Source: Terrimonas rubra
GTDB lineage: Bacteria > Bacteroidota > Bacteroidia > Chitinophagales > Chitinophagaceae
NCBI RefSeq assembly: GCF_042686025.1
Contig: NZ_JBHUOZ010000003.1
Location: forward strand, 186,001-250,000
Direction: 5' to 3'
Length of the DNA stretch: 64,000 nt
Part shown: piece after piece, positions 35,701 to 43,420 of the stretch
Numbering within the stretch: position 1 is the stretch's first letter
Layout of the letters: every line of letters starts with the position of its first letter
Position numbers and translations under genes: made by a program
The notes under the pieces: model-generated
Told to the model about the DNA's origin: nothing
The model's input: only the letters and a program-made list of their open reading frames with translations
The model's database searches: none

Positions 35701-36173
35701 ATTTTGTACAGGACTGTACCATTGATACCGACCTGGAAATTTTAATTCCTGATGATTATGTAGAGAGTATTACCGAACGTTTATCACTTTATCAGCGTTT
35801 GGATAACAGCGAAAATGATGAAGAGCTGGATGCCATGCGTACCGAACTGGCCGACCGCTTTGGCCCCATACCGCAACAGGTAGAAGACCTCTTCATTACC
35901 ATGCAATGCCGCAGGATGGCCATTGCACTCGGGTTTGAAAAAATGTCCTTAAAAGATAATGTACTGCGTTGTTTCTTTATCAATAAAAACGATTCTCCTT
36001 ATTTTGAATCGGACCTGTTCCAGCGCATTATATCCTTTTTACAAACCGGTACCAATAAAGGCCGTTTAAAACAAACCGGTAAACTATTCCTGCTGATAGC
36101 TGAGCCTGTTAACAGTATGGAGGAGATGTATGCGTTCCTGAAAAAAATGTATACGGAGGTAGTACCTGTTTAA
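32772..36173 (+). CDS. mfd: Transcription-repair coupling factor
   Basis: A 1133-residue ATP-driven DNA translocase that removes stalled RNA polymerase and recruits UvrA. The domains in order are: UvrB-like N-terminal region (about 1-400, with GQFAIRGGILDIYSFG), RNA-polymerase-interacting domain (about 455-530, LQPGDFVTHIDHGVGVYSGL), RecG-like helicase lobes (Walker A GDVGFGKTE at about 602; DEEQ box at 702-705; ATPIPRTL motif III; QLRGRVGRS motif VI) and the C-terminal TRCF domain. The length is normal. It starts with a near-leaderless mRNA prediction. The stop lies 5 bp from the convergent CoA-transferase stop. Confidence 0.97.
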   Translation: MISDLLQRYQDTPALFQLADKLTYAQPQKIAITNAAGSSVEMIIGALLQHGITSQLNHLVILNDAEDAAYFFNTLESITSALDIFYFPSSYKNRRNYKLLNSSHVMLRTEALTKIAAGGNKKILVTYPEALIEKVVLPGTLSSNIIHIKTGDVLNTEEVLLKLSDYGFERTDFVYEPGQFAIRGGILDIYSFGNEKPYRVELFGNDVDSIRIIDPETQLSERKLLQVSIIPNIDTQFNTEEKVALTDFLPENTVIWVQDLQLCTERLQQSEDDIQSFIEWEQSNDKLGNVKAKDADESLVKQDVKKEDFITADDFTLAIEQKHLVGFGLKSLQGNAHLDIAFNTRPQPAFNRQFELLISDLRNHENKGYTLYIFAENPKQLERLQTIFDDLKAELVFNPVTSALHEGFIDDDLKIVCYTDHQIFQRYHKYKIKQAYNKNKALTLRTLRELQPGDFVTHIDHGVGVYSGLQKIEANGRTQEAVRIIYKDSDILYVNINSLHKIAKFTGKEGSVPKVSKLGSDAWTKLKEKTKIKVKEIAFDLIKLYAQRKAQEGFAHSPDNYLQTELEASFIYEDTPDQNKATADVKKDMESSSPMDRLVCGDVGFGKTEIAVRAAFKTNVDGKQAAVLVPTTILAFQHYKTFKERLKDFPVTVDYINRFKSAKEKKETYQKLQEGKIDILVGTHAILGKEVKFKDLGVLIIDEEQKFGVAHKEKIKTLRTSVDCLTLTATPIPRTLQFSLMGARDLSIINTPPPNRQPIQTEVLVYNEDAIRDAIYFETERGGQVFFIYNRVNGLPEMCSIIQGLCPDLSIGFAHGQMEGHVLEERIMDFIDRRYDVLVCTNIVESGVDIPNVNTIIINNAHHFGLSDLHQLRGRVGRSNKKAFCYLLAPPMSTLPNDSRKRLQTLEQHSELGSGFQIAMRDLDIRGAGNLLGGEQSGFMADIGFEMYQKVLADAIKELKRSEFKELFKEEISQQDDFVQDCTIDTDLEILIPDDYVESITERLSLYQRLDNSENDEELDAMRTELADRFGPIPQQVEDLFITMQCRRMAIALGFEKMSLKDNVLRCFFINKNDSPYFESDLFQRIISFLQTGTNKGRLKQTGKLFLLIAEPVNSMEEMYAFLKKMYTEVVPV

Positions 36174-36178
36174 ATAAA

Positions 36179-37687
36179 TCAGGCAAATACTTCCGCAGGC
36201 TTCATACTGCCTGTTTGCTGAAGGCTGGTATACCAGCTGAATGCTTCTTCCAGTAAATGCGGCGTATGTCCTCCGCGTTTTACAGCCCTTTGATAATAAT
36301 CGGCCAATGCATCCTTATAATCGGCATGTACACATTTACTGATCATTAATTTTGCTCTTTCTCTGGGTGCCAGGCCGCGCAGGTCAGCCAGGCCGTTCTC
36401 CGTTACGATAATGTCTACATCGTGTTCGGTATGATCCACATGCGACACCATCGGTACTATTCGGGATATGGTATTGTTTTTAGCAACGGAGGGTGTAACA
36501 AAAATGCTCAGGTAAGCATTACGGGCAAAATCGCCTGAACCGCCGATCCCGTTCATCATATTGGTGCCGGCCACATGGGTCGAGTTTACATTGCCATACA
36601 TATCACATTCCAGGGCGGTATTAATGGCAATTACTCCTAAGCGTCTTATTACACCCGCGGCATTGCTTAAGTCCTGCGGGCGTAACAAAATTTTCGATTT
36701 ATACCGGTCAAACTCCGCCCAGATCTTTTTATAATATGCATCTGATACAGTGATGGAAGAACCAGAGGCAAATGTCATCTTGCCCGAATCCAGCAGGTCA
36801 AAAGTACTGTCCTGCAATACTTCCGAATACATGGTTAAGTCATGAAAATCGCCTTCCACAAAACCGCCTAACACTGCATTGGCCACTTTGCCGATACCCG
36901 CCTGTAAAGGCAATAAAGACTTTTTCAAACGCCCTACTTTTACCTCATGTTCAAAAAAATCCAGCAGGTGACCGGCAATGGCTAATGTTTGCGCATCGGG
37001 TGGCGCTATTTCTGCGGGGCTGTCCTGGGTATGGGTGATCACTACACCCACTACTTTAGCCGGGTCAATGGGAATGCTGGCAGTGCCAATACGGGAATCG
37101 GCTGCCATGATGGGGATTATTTTTCGGGGAAAATCGCCGGTGTCAAAAATATCGTGAATACCTTCTACCGTAACAGGAATGGAAAGGTTGATCTCTAAAA
37201 TGATTTTATTGGCTAATGTTGCAAATGTAGCGGAGTTGCCTACAGATGTGGTGGGTACAATGCTGCCGTCTTCTTTGATCAGTGCACATTCGATCACTGC
37301 TATATCCAGCGTATCATACAACTTGCTGCGCAACTGTTCTACGGTTTCGGAAAGGTGCTGATCAATGAACAACACTTCACCGTTATTGACTTTTTTACGT
37401 AACACAGGATCTACCTGGAACGGCATCCGGCGTTTCAATACATTAGACGCGGCTAAATTACCATCGGTATTATGTCCCAGGGATGCACCGGTGATCAAAG
37501 TGATTTGTAGCGGATCGGTCAATGCCCGTTGTGCCAGTGCCGATAATACAGCTTTGCTGTCCCCGGCCTTGGTAAAACCGCTGCAGCCTACAATGGTATT
37601 ATCTTTAAAAAACAAGGCCGCCTGTTCGGCACTGATCACTTTATCCCTTAATGATGAGTACAAAATCCTGTCCTGGTAACTATTCAT
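36179..37687 (-). CDS. Acetyl-CoA hydrolase/acetate(succinate) CoA-transferase family
   Basis: A 502-residue enzyme of the Cat1/AarC group, swapping CoA between acyl groups such as succinyl-CoA and acetate. The ATG at 37687 (MNSYQDRILYSSLRDKVISAEQAALFFKDN) is preferred over longer readings and follows a good promoter. The N-terminal GCSGFTKAGDSKAVLSAL glycine segment and the catalytic Glu segment LECDMYGNVNSTHVAG (usually E-x-D-x-YG-NVNSTH), with IGGSGDFARNAYLSIF, are diagnostic. A hydrolase role is also possible. Confidence 0.9.
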   Translation of the reverse strand: MNSYQDRILYSSLRDKVISAEQAALFFKDNTIVGCSGFTKAGDSKAVLSALAQRALTDPLQITLITGASLGHNTDGNLAASNVLKRRMPFQVDPVLRKKVNNGEVLFIDQHLSETVEQLRSKLYDTLDIAVIECALIKEDGSIVPTTSVGNSATFATLANKIILEINLSIPVTVEGIHDIFDTGDFPRKIIPIMAADSRIGTASIPIDPAKVVGVVITHTQDSPAEIAPPDAQTLAIAGHLLDFFEHEVKVGRLKKSLLPLQAGIGKVANAVLGGFVEGDFHDLTMYSEVLQDSTFDLLDSGKMTFASGSSITVSDAYYKKIWAEFDRYKSKILLRPQDLSNAAGVIRRLGVIAINTALECDMYGNVNSTHVAGTNMMNGIGGSGDFARNAYLSIFVTPSVAKNNTISRIVPMVSHVDHTEHDVDIIVTENGLADLRGLAPRERAKLMISKCVHADYKDALADYYQRAVKRGGHTPHLLEEAFSWYTSLQQTGSMKPAEVFA

Positions 37688-37990
37688 ACAATGCCATTTT
37701 CTTCCGGCAAAGCTATACAACCTGTGGGGCAGACAAATGATATAGGTCAATGATATGGCTGATTAAGGCCTGTTCTTACTAAAAGCCGGTGAAAAAACAT
37801 TATCGTGCTATAGGGGACATCAACGGGGTGCTGCCGGGGCAAAGAGTACTGAGCCGCGATACTCAGCAGGCAAAAAAATAAAGATCATGATCATGCAAAC
37901 GTTTTACCTGTTTTATTTTTATGAATAAGGGTGGTGAACTGTTTTGTTGACCGTTGTTTCTGTTAACTTTAGTACTCATAAATCATCAGT
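37688..37990. other. Intergenic region between divergent CoA-transferase and EEP genes
   Basis: About 300 bases. It contains the CoA-transferase promoter (37708-37737) on the minus strand. Nothing else convincing is seen. Confidence 0.6.
37708..37737 (-). promoter_or_regulatory. CoA-transferase promoter: TTTG-N18-TAGCTTTG
   Basis: On the minus strand TTTG (37737-37734), 18 nt, then TAGCTTTG (37715-37708), 20 nt before the ATG. Near-consensus Bacteroidota promoter. Confidence 0.65.
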
Positions 37991-38785
37991 ATGAAAACAA
38001 AGGCCCTGCTTGCCGCTGCAATGCTACTATTGCTGCAAACGGTTGTAACAGCACAACAACGGATCAAAGTATTGACATTTAATATTTATCATGGCGAGGC
38101 ACACTATGAAAGAGGAACGAGTAACCTGCAAAAGATTGCGGCGGTGATCAATGAACACCAGCCGGATTTTGTAGCTATGCAGGAGGTGGACAGCATGACG
38201 AACCGGACGGCCCGTTTCAATAATGGTCAACGTATTGATATTGTAAAAGAATTAGCGGCCTTAACAAAAATGAATGGCTACTTTGCCAAAGCAATTGATT
38301 ATGATAACGGCGGCTATGGTGAAGGTGTATTGACTAAAAAGCCGGCAACAGTAACGCGGTATGCATTGCCGATACCTAAAGGGGGAGAAGGCCGGGCCAT
38401 GCTGCAGGTGCAACAAAAACTGGCAAATGGCAGGACCATTGTTTTTGCCGGCAACCATTTGTGTCATGAGTTTGATGTGAACCGGATTGACCAGATAAAA
38501 ACGGTAGACAGCATTACCCAAAAATCAGCTTACCCGGTAATACTGGCCGGTGACTGGAATTTTGTACCCGGCTCAGCAGAGTACGCTATAATTACTAAAA
38601 ACTTTAAAGATGCGGCAGTGGTGAAAGGTAAGCCGGAAGCCACTTTCCCGTATACGGCTCCGAAGATAAGACTGGATATGGTTTTCCTTTCCAATAATGC
38701 CAAATGGAAAGTGATAGATGTAGCAGTATTAAAAAATGATGCTTCGGACCATATGCCTGTATTGGTAACCCTGGAACTGGAGTAA
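37991..38785 (+). CDS. Secreted endonuclease/exonuclease/phosphatase-family hydrolase
   Basis: A 264-residue exported protein with a signal peptide (residues 1-21, ending TVVTAQ) and an EEP fold: RIKVLTFNIYHGEAHYERG, VAMQEVD (metal-binding Glu), GNHLCHEFDVNRIDQI, AGDWNFVPGS (catalytic Asp and Asn) and a C-terminal SDHMPVLVTLEL (His-Asp). Members act as nucleases, sphingomyelinases or phosphoesterases; secretion suggests nutrient scavenging of phosphodiesters. Monocistronic, with a strong terminator at 38793. Confidence 0.87.
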   Translation: MKTKALLAAAMLLLLQTVVTAQQRIKVLTFNIYHGEAHYERGTSNLQKIAAVINEHQPDFVAMQEVDSMTNRTARFNNGQRIDIVKELAALTKMNGYFAKAIDYDNGGYGEGVLTKKPATVTRYALPIPKGGEGRAMLQVQQKLANGRTIVFAGNHLCHEFDVNRIDQIKTVDSITQKSAYPVILAGDWNFVPGSAEYAIITKNFKDAAVVKGKPEATFPYTAPKIRLDMVFLSNNAKWKVIDVAVLKNDASDHMPVLVTLELE

Positions 38786-38792
38786 TAACATA

Positions 38793-38818
38793 AAAAAAGC
38801 GCCGTACGGCGCTTTTTT
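38793..38818. terminator. Bidirectional terminator
   Basis: Palindrome centred on GCGCCGTACGGCGC with A-tracts before and T-tracts after. It can terminate both the EEP gene (plus) and the NmrA-like gene (minus, stop at 38827). Confidence 0.9.
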
Positions 38819-38826
38819 ATTGGCGT

Positions 38827-39687
38827 TTATAAATTGTAAAATATTTTTAAGGCATCCTTTAACCCGGTCGGTTTACGATCCAGCAATGTTTCCAGATCAT
38901 TATACACCACATCATACTGGTTGTTCCGGATATCCGATGCAAAGCCGGCCGCGATCAGTATACCTATCTCAGGTACACCATGGTCTTTTAATAGTTGTTT
39001 AAAAGTGTCCACATCCGGGCTGGTATAACTGATCGTTTTACCCGATAGTTCAGATAAGGTTGCTGCGATCTCAGCAAAGGAATAAGCCGCAGATGCGGTA
39101 AGATTATAGGTCTTCTTTTCTTTGCTGTCCAGTAATAAAGAGTTGGCAATAGCTTCGGCCATTTCACTGCGTAAGGCAAAAGGCGTTTTTCCTTCACCGG
39201 CCGGTAAAAAAATACCATTTTCGAATACCTGTTTACCTACAAAATTGGGCAGTGCATCTATATATAAAGTGTTGCGGAAAATAGTATAATTCAGCCCGCT
39301 TGCTTTTATATGATCCTCTGTTTTAAAATGCCCGCTCATAAAATCTTTGATAACAGAGCTATCCACATCCTTAAAACTAACACTGGTATAGGCAATGTGT
39401 TTTACACCGGCTTGCCTGGCCGCATCTATAACAGTAATATGTTGTTGCAAACGGTGTGCATCCAGTCCAGAAATCAATAAAACGGAATCTACACCCTGTA
39501 CTGCCTGCTGAATGCTGGCGGCATCATCATAATGGCCTATACGTATATTCACCCCTTTTTCTTTCAATGGGGCTGCTTTGGCTTCGTTACGCACCAAAGC
39601 CGCTATCTGACCGGCGGGTACGGTCCTTAATAAATTATCAATAACGGCCGATCCTAAATGCCCGGTAGCTCCTGTAACTAATATCAT
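38827..39687 (-). CDS. NmrA/QorB-like NAD(P)-binding oxidoreductase
   Basis: A 286-residue atypical SDR. The N-terminal MILVTGATGHLGSAVIDNLL is the GATGxxG dinucleotide-binding motif. VDSVLLISGLD and AGVKHIAYTSVSF follow, then YTIFRNTLYIDALPNF and a C-terminal EIAATLSELSGKTISY. The group includes QorB quinone oxidoreductase and the NmrA redox sensor. It lies 44 nt downstream of the nitroreductase gene on the same strand, so it probably belongs to the HxlR-controlled redox operon. Confidence 0.85.
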   Translation of the reverse strand: MILVTGATGHLGSAVIDNLLRTVPAGQIAALVRNEAKAAPLKEKGVNIRIGHYDDAASIQQAVQGVDSVLLISGLDAHRLQQHITVIDAARQAGVKHIAYTSVSFKDVDSSVIKDFMSGHFKTEDHIKASGLNYTIFRNTLYIDALPNFVGKQVFENGIFLPAGEGKTPFALRSEMAEAIANSLLLDSKEKKTYNLTASAAYSFAEIAATLSELSGKTISYTSPDVDTFKQLLKDHGVPEIGILIAAGFASDIRNNQYDVVYNDLETLLDRKPTGLKDALKIFYNL

Positions 39688-39731
39688 ATCATTTTTTTTA
39701 ATCCTGACGAATGGGTATGGTGTAATCCTGT

Positions 39732-40364
39732 TTAGTTCATAGAAATAACAAACTCTTCTTTGGGTGTACGTACTTTTTTCATACCTACCAGCCAGTCATT
39801 TTCAGTATCACGGTAGCCCAGTGGTAAAATGGTCACACTTTTCAAACCCTGTGCAGGCAAGTTAAGTAATTCATCCAGTTCCTGGTTATTAAAACCTTCC
39901 ATGGGTGTGGCGTCCACTTTGTTTTCTGCGGCAGCTGCAATGGCCAGGCCAAAGCCGATATATGCCTGCCGGGCAGTATGTTCAAAATTTTCCTGTGCCG
40001 TACGGGGGGTATATAAATTGATCAGCCTGTTTTTATAATCGTTAAAAAAATCAGGTGCCAGTTCACGCTCTTTTGCCGTGTGGTTGAATACATTTTCAAT
40101 ACGTTCTGTCGTATAATTGTCCCAGGCCGCAAACACCAATACATGTGAGGCATCGGTTATCTGGCTCTGGTTAAAAGCAATAGGCTGTATTTTTTCTTTT
40201 AATTCTTTGCTTGTGATCTGTATAATGCGGAACGGTTGCAGGCCGGAGGATGTAGGGGCCAGGTAAGCGGCTTCAATAATATTATCAACTATATGCTGGG
40301 GAACTGCTTCTCCGTTCATTTTTTTGGTGGCATAACGCCAGTTCAGCGAATCTAATAAGGACAT
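39732..40364 (-). CDS. Nitroreductase-family NAD(P)H-dependent flavin oxidoreductase
   Basis: A 210-residue FMN enzyme of the NfsB/NTR group: LDSLNWRYATKKMNGEAVPQHIVDNIIEAAYLAPTSSGLQPF holds the Arg-Tyr-x-x-Lys and SSGLQP FMN-binding segments. IGFGLAIAAAAENKVDATPMEGF is the standard dimer/FMN helix. The C-terminus VTILPLGYRDTENDWL contains the usual LGY motif. It reduces quinones or nitroaromatics. Divergent from the HxlR regulator, and the regulator's half-site overlaps its promoter region. Confidence 0.92.
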   Translation of the reverse strand: MSLLDSLNWRYATKKMNGEAVPQHIVDNIIEAAYLAPTSSGLQPFRIIQITSKELKEKIQPIAFNQSQITDASHVLVFAAWDNYTTERIENVFNHTAKERELAPDFFNDYKNRLINLYTPRTAQENFEHTARQAYIGFGLAIAAAAENKVDATPMEGFNNQELDELLNLPAQGLKSVTILPLGYRDTENDWLVGMKKVRTPKEEFVISMN

Positions 40365-40386
40365 AATTATTCGTTTTTTTATGACA

Positions 40387-40394
40387 CAAAATTA
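40387..40394 (-). promoter_or_regulatory. -7 box (TAATTTTG) of the nitroreductase operon
   Basis: TAnnTTTG match on the minus strand, 22 nt before the ATG at 40364. The half-site at 40407-40416 falls where the -33 element of this promoter would be. Confidence 0.5.
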
Positions 40395-40397
40395 GAT

Positions 40398-40405
40398 TAC
40401 CTTTG
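40398..40405 (+). promoter_or_regulatory. -7 box (TACCTTTG) of the HxlR gene
   Basis: TAnnTTTG match on the plus strand, 75 nt before the ATG at 40481. The 18-bp inverted repeat follows within the predicted leader. Confidence 0.45.
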
Positions 40406-40406
40406 C

Positions 40407-40458
40407 TATACTTTAGGAAGTACTATACTAAAGTATACTGGTATACTTTAGTATAGTA
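40407..40458. promoter_or_regulatory. HxlR operator: half-site plus 18-bp perfect inverted repeat
   Basis: A perfect inverted repeat (arms 40421-40438 and 40441-40458, 2-bp centre) containing CTAAAGTATAC / GTATACTTTAG, preceded by an extra half-site TATACTTTAG at 40407-40416. It lies in the divergent region between the regulator gene and the nitroreductase it faces, the standard place for an HxlR operator. Confidence 0.75.
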
Positions 40459-40480
40459 TACTGTAAAACATGATCTTATT

Positions 40481-40879
40481 ATGAGTAAAGTAGTAAAACT
40501 AGAACAGATACAACGTTGCTCCGGTACTTATGTGCTAGCCGTTAATGATACCATGAATGCCATCAGCGGTAAATGGAAGCTGCCGATCATAGGCAGTTTA
40601 CTGTATGGTAAAAAAAGGTTTAAAGAACTGGAGCGGGAAATACCTAAGATCACGCCCCGCATGTTATCGAAAGAACTGAAAGACCTGGAAATAAACGGCA
40701 TTATATCGAGAAAGGTAATTGACACTATTCCTGTAACCGTCGAGTACCAGCTTACCAGGTCGGGCGAAGATTTTAAAAGAGTACTGGATATTATGGTTGA
40801 CTGGGGTTTGCAGCACCGCAAATTTGCCATGGGCAAAATAGAAAAAGCGTTAAAGGAACATGCCGCTGCTACCCGGTAG
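40481..40879 (+). CDS. HxlR-family winged-helix regulator
   Basis: A 132-residue regulator. The HxlR signature is ISGKWKLPIIGSLLYGKKRFKELEREIPKITPRMLSKELKDLEINGIISRKV, covering the winged helix-turn-helix. One Cys near the N-terminus (residue 12, IQRCSG) is at the position used for redox or electrophile sensing in HxlR relatives (HypR, QorR, YodB type). With a nitroreductase and a QorB-like enzyme divergently encoded, a quinone/diamide-responsive repressor is the natural reading. The stop is 2 nt from the convergent MBL gene. Confidence 0.9.
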   Translation: MSKVVKLEQIQRCSGTYVLAVNDTMNAISGKWKLPIIGSLLYGKKRFKELEREIPKITPRMLSKELKDLEINGIISRKVIDTIPVTVEYQLTRSGEDFKRVLDIMVDWGLQHRKFAMGKIEKALKEHAAATR

Positions 40880-40881
40880 TA

Positions 40882-42012
40882 TTACTTCAATCCCTGCCAC
40901 CAATTTTTATAGGCATGAGCAGTATCATTCAGGTTCACGGTTTCACCTATCAGGGGTGTAACCAAAGGTATTTTATACTCCTGGTTATACCGCAGCAATT
41001 CCGATAATGGTTCATCCCAGGGATGCAGGCCTAATGTGAACTTGGAAGAATGTACAGGCATCAGTCTTTTAGCCTGCAGGTCCTTTGCGGCTTTCAGGGT
41101 TTCTTCCGGTAAAGTATGTATGGCGTGCCAGGCCTCATTGTATTGGCCGTTCTCTAAAATGGCCAGGTCAACTGGTCCATACTTTTTACCAATGGCGGCA
41201 AAATGATCATCATACCCGCTGTCGCCACCCAGGAAAAACTTTTGCGTGGGTGTTTCCACCAGGTAAGATAACCACAAGGTATTATTGCGTTTAAAAGTAC
41301 GCCCGGAAAAATGGCGGGCTGTAAGGGTGTGTACTTTTATATTGCCGGGCAGGTCTACTGTTTCATCCCAGTCTTTTTCAATCAGCATACTGGCCGGGTA
41401 GCCCCAGTATTCTAAATGTGAGCCAACTCCCAGTCCGCAGATCACATTTTTTACTTTAGATCTTAAAGCGATTATGGTTTCATAATCCAGGTGGTCATAA
41501 TGGTCATGGCTGATCATTAAATAATCAATATCAGGCAGGTCGTTTACAGTAAATATATCCGAACCGTTAAATGATTTTGCAGTGCCCGGAATGGGTGAGG
41601 CGTTGCCGCTGAACACAGGGTCTATCAATAACTTTAAACCATTTACCTGCATATAGTAGGAGGAGTGACCAAACCACACCAGTAAGTTGGAGTCGGCAGG
41701 CAGGGTCAATAAATTCGTTTTTACCGAAGGCAGGCTGTCAACAGGACGGCGGCGCGGGTAGCTTTTAAAAAGCTGGTTGTATAACAAACCGGCCATGGAA
41801 TAGCCCTTGGTCAGGGTTGGGGTATAGGTTTTATTTACAAACGCCCCGTCTTTATAATTAGGTGATTGTTTCATGCGTTCTAGTCTGGCTCCGCTGGGTG
41901 CTTTGCCGAATTTTGCCTGGCGCATATAAAAAAAAGTAACAATTACCAATAACAATACGAGGCTTATTAATACTATCATGATCCGTTTGAGAATTTTTAA
42001 AAATCTTTTCAT
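40882..42012 (-). CDS. Membrane-anchored MBL-fold hydrolase, NAPE-PLD/UlaG-like
   Basis: A 376-residue protein with an N-terminal TM (about residues 11-31, IMIVLISLVLLLVIVTFFY) and a metallo-beta-lactamase fold: LLVWFGHSSYYMQVNGLKLLIDPVFS, zinc motif SHDHYDHLD (HxHxDH), ALRSKVKNVICGLG, FLGGDSGYDDHF and LMPVHSSKFTLGLHPWDEPL. This order fits the NAPE-PLD-like group acting on phospholipid-type esters; UlaG-like lactonases are the alternative. It is downstream of the SDR gene (13 nt) in one operon. Confidence 0.88.
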   Translation of the reverse strand: MKRFLKILKRIMIVLISLVLLLVIVTFFYMRQAKFGKAPSGARLERMKQSPNYKDGAFVNKTYTPTLTKGYSMAGLLYNQLFKSYPRRRPVDSLPSVKTNLLTLPADSNLLVWFGHSSYYMQVNGLKLLIDPVFSGNASPIPGTAKSFNGSDIFTVNDLPDIDYLMISHDHYDHLDYETIIALRSKVKNVICGLGVGSHLEYWGYPASMLIEKDWDETVDLPGNIKVHTLTARHFSGRTFKRNNTLWLSYLVETPTQKFFLGGDSGYDDHFAAIGKKYGPVDLAILENGQYNEAWHAIHTLPEETLKAAKDLQAKRLMPVHSSKFTLGLHPWDEPLSELLRYNQEYKIPLVTPLIGETVNLNDTAHAYKNWWQGLK

Positions 42013-42025
42013 AGATCAGTTATAA

Positions 42026-42688
42026 CTATATGCCCGATATGGCATTGATATCGCGTACTTCCAATATTTGTTTATCGCTTCCCCTGGTAACACAATTGAT
42101 CATGGCACGGGCCACCTGTTGCAGGGTGCTGGTGGCATTAGGAAATACCAGTTTAAAGAAAGGGAATGTCCACCCGATTACCTTGTAAAATGTAAGCAGG
42201 TTTTGTTGTCCGGGCATTGCCTTCATAAAACCCGGGCGGAAATTATATACATTTTTAAATGGCATTTTTGCCAGGGTGTTCTCTGTTTTGCCTTTTACCC
42301 TTGCCCACATAATACGGCCTTTTTCACTGCTGTCAGTACCTCCGCCACTTACATAAATAAAGGTCATGCCGGGGTTTTGCGGTAACAATACATTGGCAAA
42401 ATGAATGGTGGTATCATAAGTGATTAACCGGTATTTATCTTCGGCCATACCCACACTACTGATGCCGGCGCAAAAAAAGCAGGCATCATAACCTTGCAGG
42501 GTAGTATCGCCGGGTTGTAATTGCAAAAAATCAGGTACGATATACTCCTGTAATTTGGGGTGGGTGCGTCCTGTACTTTTACGGCTTACACTTAACACGG
42601 CTTCAACTTCAGGATGCTGCAGGCACTCCAGCAGTACTCCTTCGCCTACCATGCCCGTGGCCCCTGTTAAAATTATTTTTAATCCCAT
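42026..42688 (-). CDS. NAD(P)H-binding epimerase-like protein (HTATIP2/SDR type)
   Basis: A 220-residue atypical SDR: MGLKIILTGATGMVGEGVLLECLQHPEVEAVLSVSRKSTG (Rossmann GATGxVG), DACFFCAGISS, FIYVSGGGTDSSEKGRIMWARVKGKTENTL (a YxxxK-like motif is not obvious; the Lys in VKGKTE may serve) and NFRPGFMKAMPGQ. It resembles the family around the human HTATIP2/TIP30 protein. Its promoter (TACCTTTG at 42730-42723) is divergent from the NlpE gene's. Activity is unknown. Confidence 0.8.
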   Translation of the reverse strand: MGLKIILTGATGMVGEGVLLECLQHPEVEAVLSVSRKSTGRTHPKLQEYIVPDFLQLQPGDTTLQGYDACFFCAGISSVGMAEDKYRLITYDTTIHFANVLLPQNPGMTFIYVSGGGTDSSEKGRIMWARVKGKTENTLAKMPFKNVYNFRPGFMKAMPGQQNLLTFYKVIGWTFPFFKLVFPNATSTLQQVARAMINCVTRGSDKQILEVRDINAISGI

Positions 42689-42722
42689 AGGTCTTATTTA
42701 TTTGATTCGTGTGGCATTTGCA

Positions 42723-42730
42723 CAAAGGTA
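42723..42730 (-). promoter_or_regulatory. -7 box (TACCTTTG) of the SDR-MBL operon
   Basis: TAnnTTTG on the minus strand, 34 nt before the ATG at 42688. Confidence 0.5.
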
Positions 42731-42826
42731 TACATACCGTGAGCAGTAAAAGTTCAAAAACCGGCTGAAAAATGGGCGAATGGCGGTTATTCACGGGTGA
42801 CCGGCGATTATCAGCCAGGTGTTTAT

Positions 42827-42834
42827 TAACTTTG
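42827..42834 (+). promoter_or_regulatory. -7 box (TAACTTTG) of the NlpE-like gene
   Basis: TAnnTTTG on the plus strand, 18 nt before the ATG at 42853. Confidence 0.5.
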
Positions 42835-42852
42835 AAATAAAATAAAATATAC

Positions 42853-43308
42853 ATGAAAACACTGAAAACGATGGTAGTTGCCATGGTGCTGGGTTTAACA
42901 GCCTGTAATAACCAGGCGACCACGCCCCCGGTTGAAAATGAAAAGAATAAGGACACCGTAGTGTTAAATGAACAGGATACCGTACATAACTCAAAAAACT
43001 CGTTGGACTGGGCAGGCGTGTATGAAGGCGAGCTTCCCTGTGCCGATTGTGCCGGCATTAAAACAACGGTCTCTATCAATATGGATGGCAGTTTTAAAAA
43101 GAAAGAGCAGTATAATGGTAAAAAAGGAAGTTTTGATACCGAAGGAATCCTGGTATGGGATAGTACAGGCAGTATTATCACCTTGTCCTCAAAAACTGAT
43201 TCAACTAAATATAAAGTGGGAGAAGGAAAGTTAATTACATTAGATACGCAAGGTAAAATAATAGAAGGTGAATTGGCGAAGCATTATATACTGACCAAGA
43301 TAAAATAA
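42853..43308 (+). CDS. NlpE-like lipoprotein
   Basis: A 151-residue lipoprotein (MKTLKTMVVAMVLGLTAC, lipobox LTAC, Cys18). The N-terminal NlpE domain is evident: GVYEGELPCADCAGIKTTVSINMDGSFKKKEQY (residues about 56-88, with the CxxC pair), then GSFDTEGILVWDSTGSIITL. E. coli NlpE senses lipoprotein trafficking and redox/copper stress at the envelope and activates Cpx. Bacteroidota lack that Cpx pathway, so the role here is open. It has a terminator at 43330. Confidence 0.85.
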   Translation: MKTLKTMVVAMVLGLTACNNQATTPPVENEKNKDTVVLNEQDTVHNSKNSLDWAGVYEGELPCADCAGIKTTVSINMDGSFKKKEQYNGKKGSFDTEGILVWDSTGSIITLSSKTDSTKYKVGEGKLITLDTQGKIIEGELAKHYILTKIK

Positions 43309-43329
43309 TGTTGCGCAAAACATATTTTT

Positions 43330-43351
43330 AAAGCGACCAGCGGGTCGCTTT
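43330..43351 (+). terminator. Terminator of the NlpE-like gene
   Basis: 9-bp stem AAAGCGACC / GGTCGCTTT, AGCG loop, followed by a T-rich tail, 21 nt past the stop. Confidence 0.85.
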
Positions 43352-43395
43352 TTCATTTTGTACCGGTTAAAATTATGTAGTCTTATGAATTATAT

Positions 43396-43403
43396 TAATT
43401 TTG
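43396..43403 (+). promoter_or_regulatory. -7 box (TAATTTTG) of the subtilase gene
   Basis: TAnnTTTG, 17 nt before the ATG at 43421, downstream of the NlpE terminator. Confidence 0.5.
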
Positions 43404-43420
43404 AGTACTAAACTCCGCTT

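Noticed and set aside
42609..43181. A 190-codon minus-strand frame over the NlpE gene
   Set aside because: It is antisense to a clear lipoprotein gene and includes its promoters; the translation has no sensible fold.
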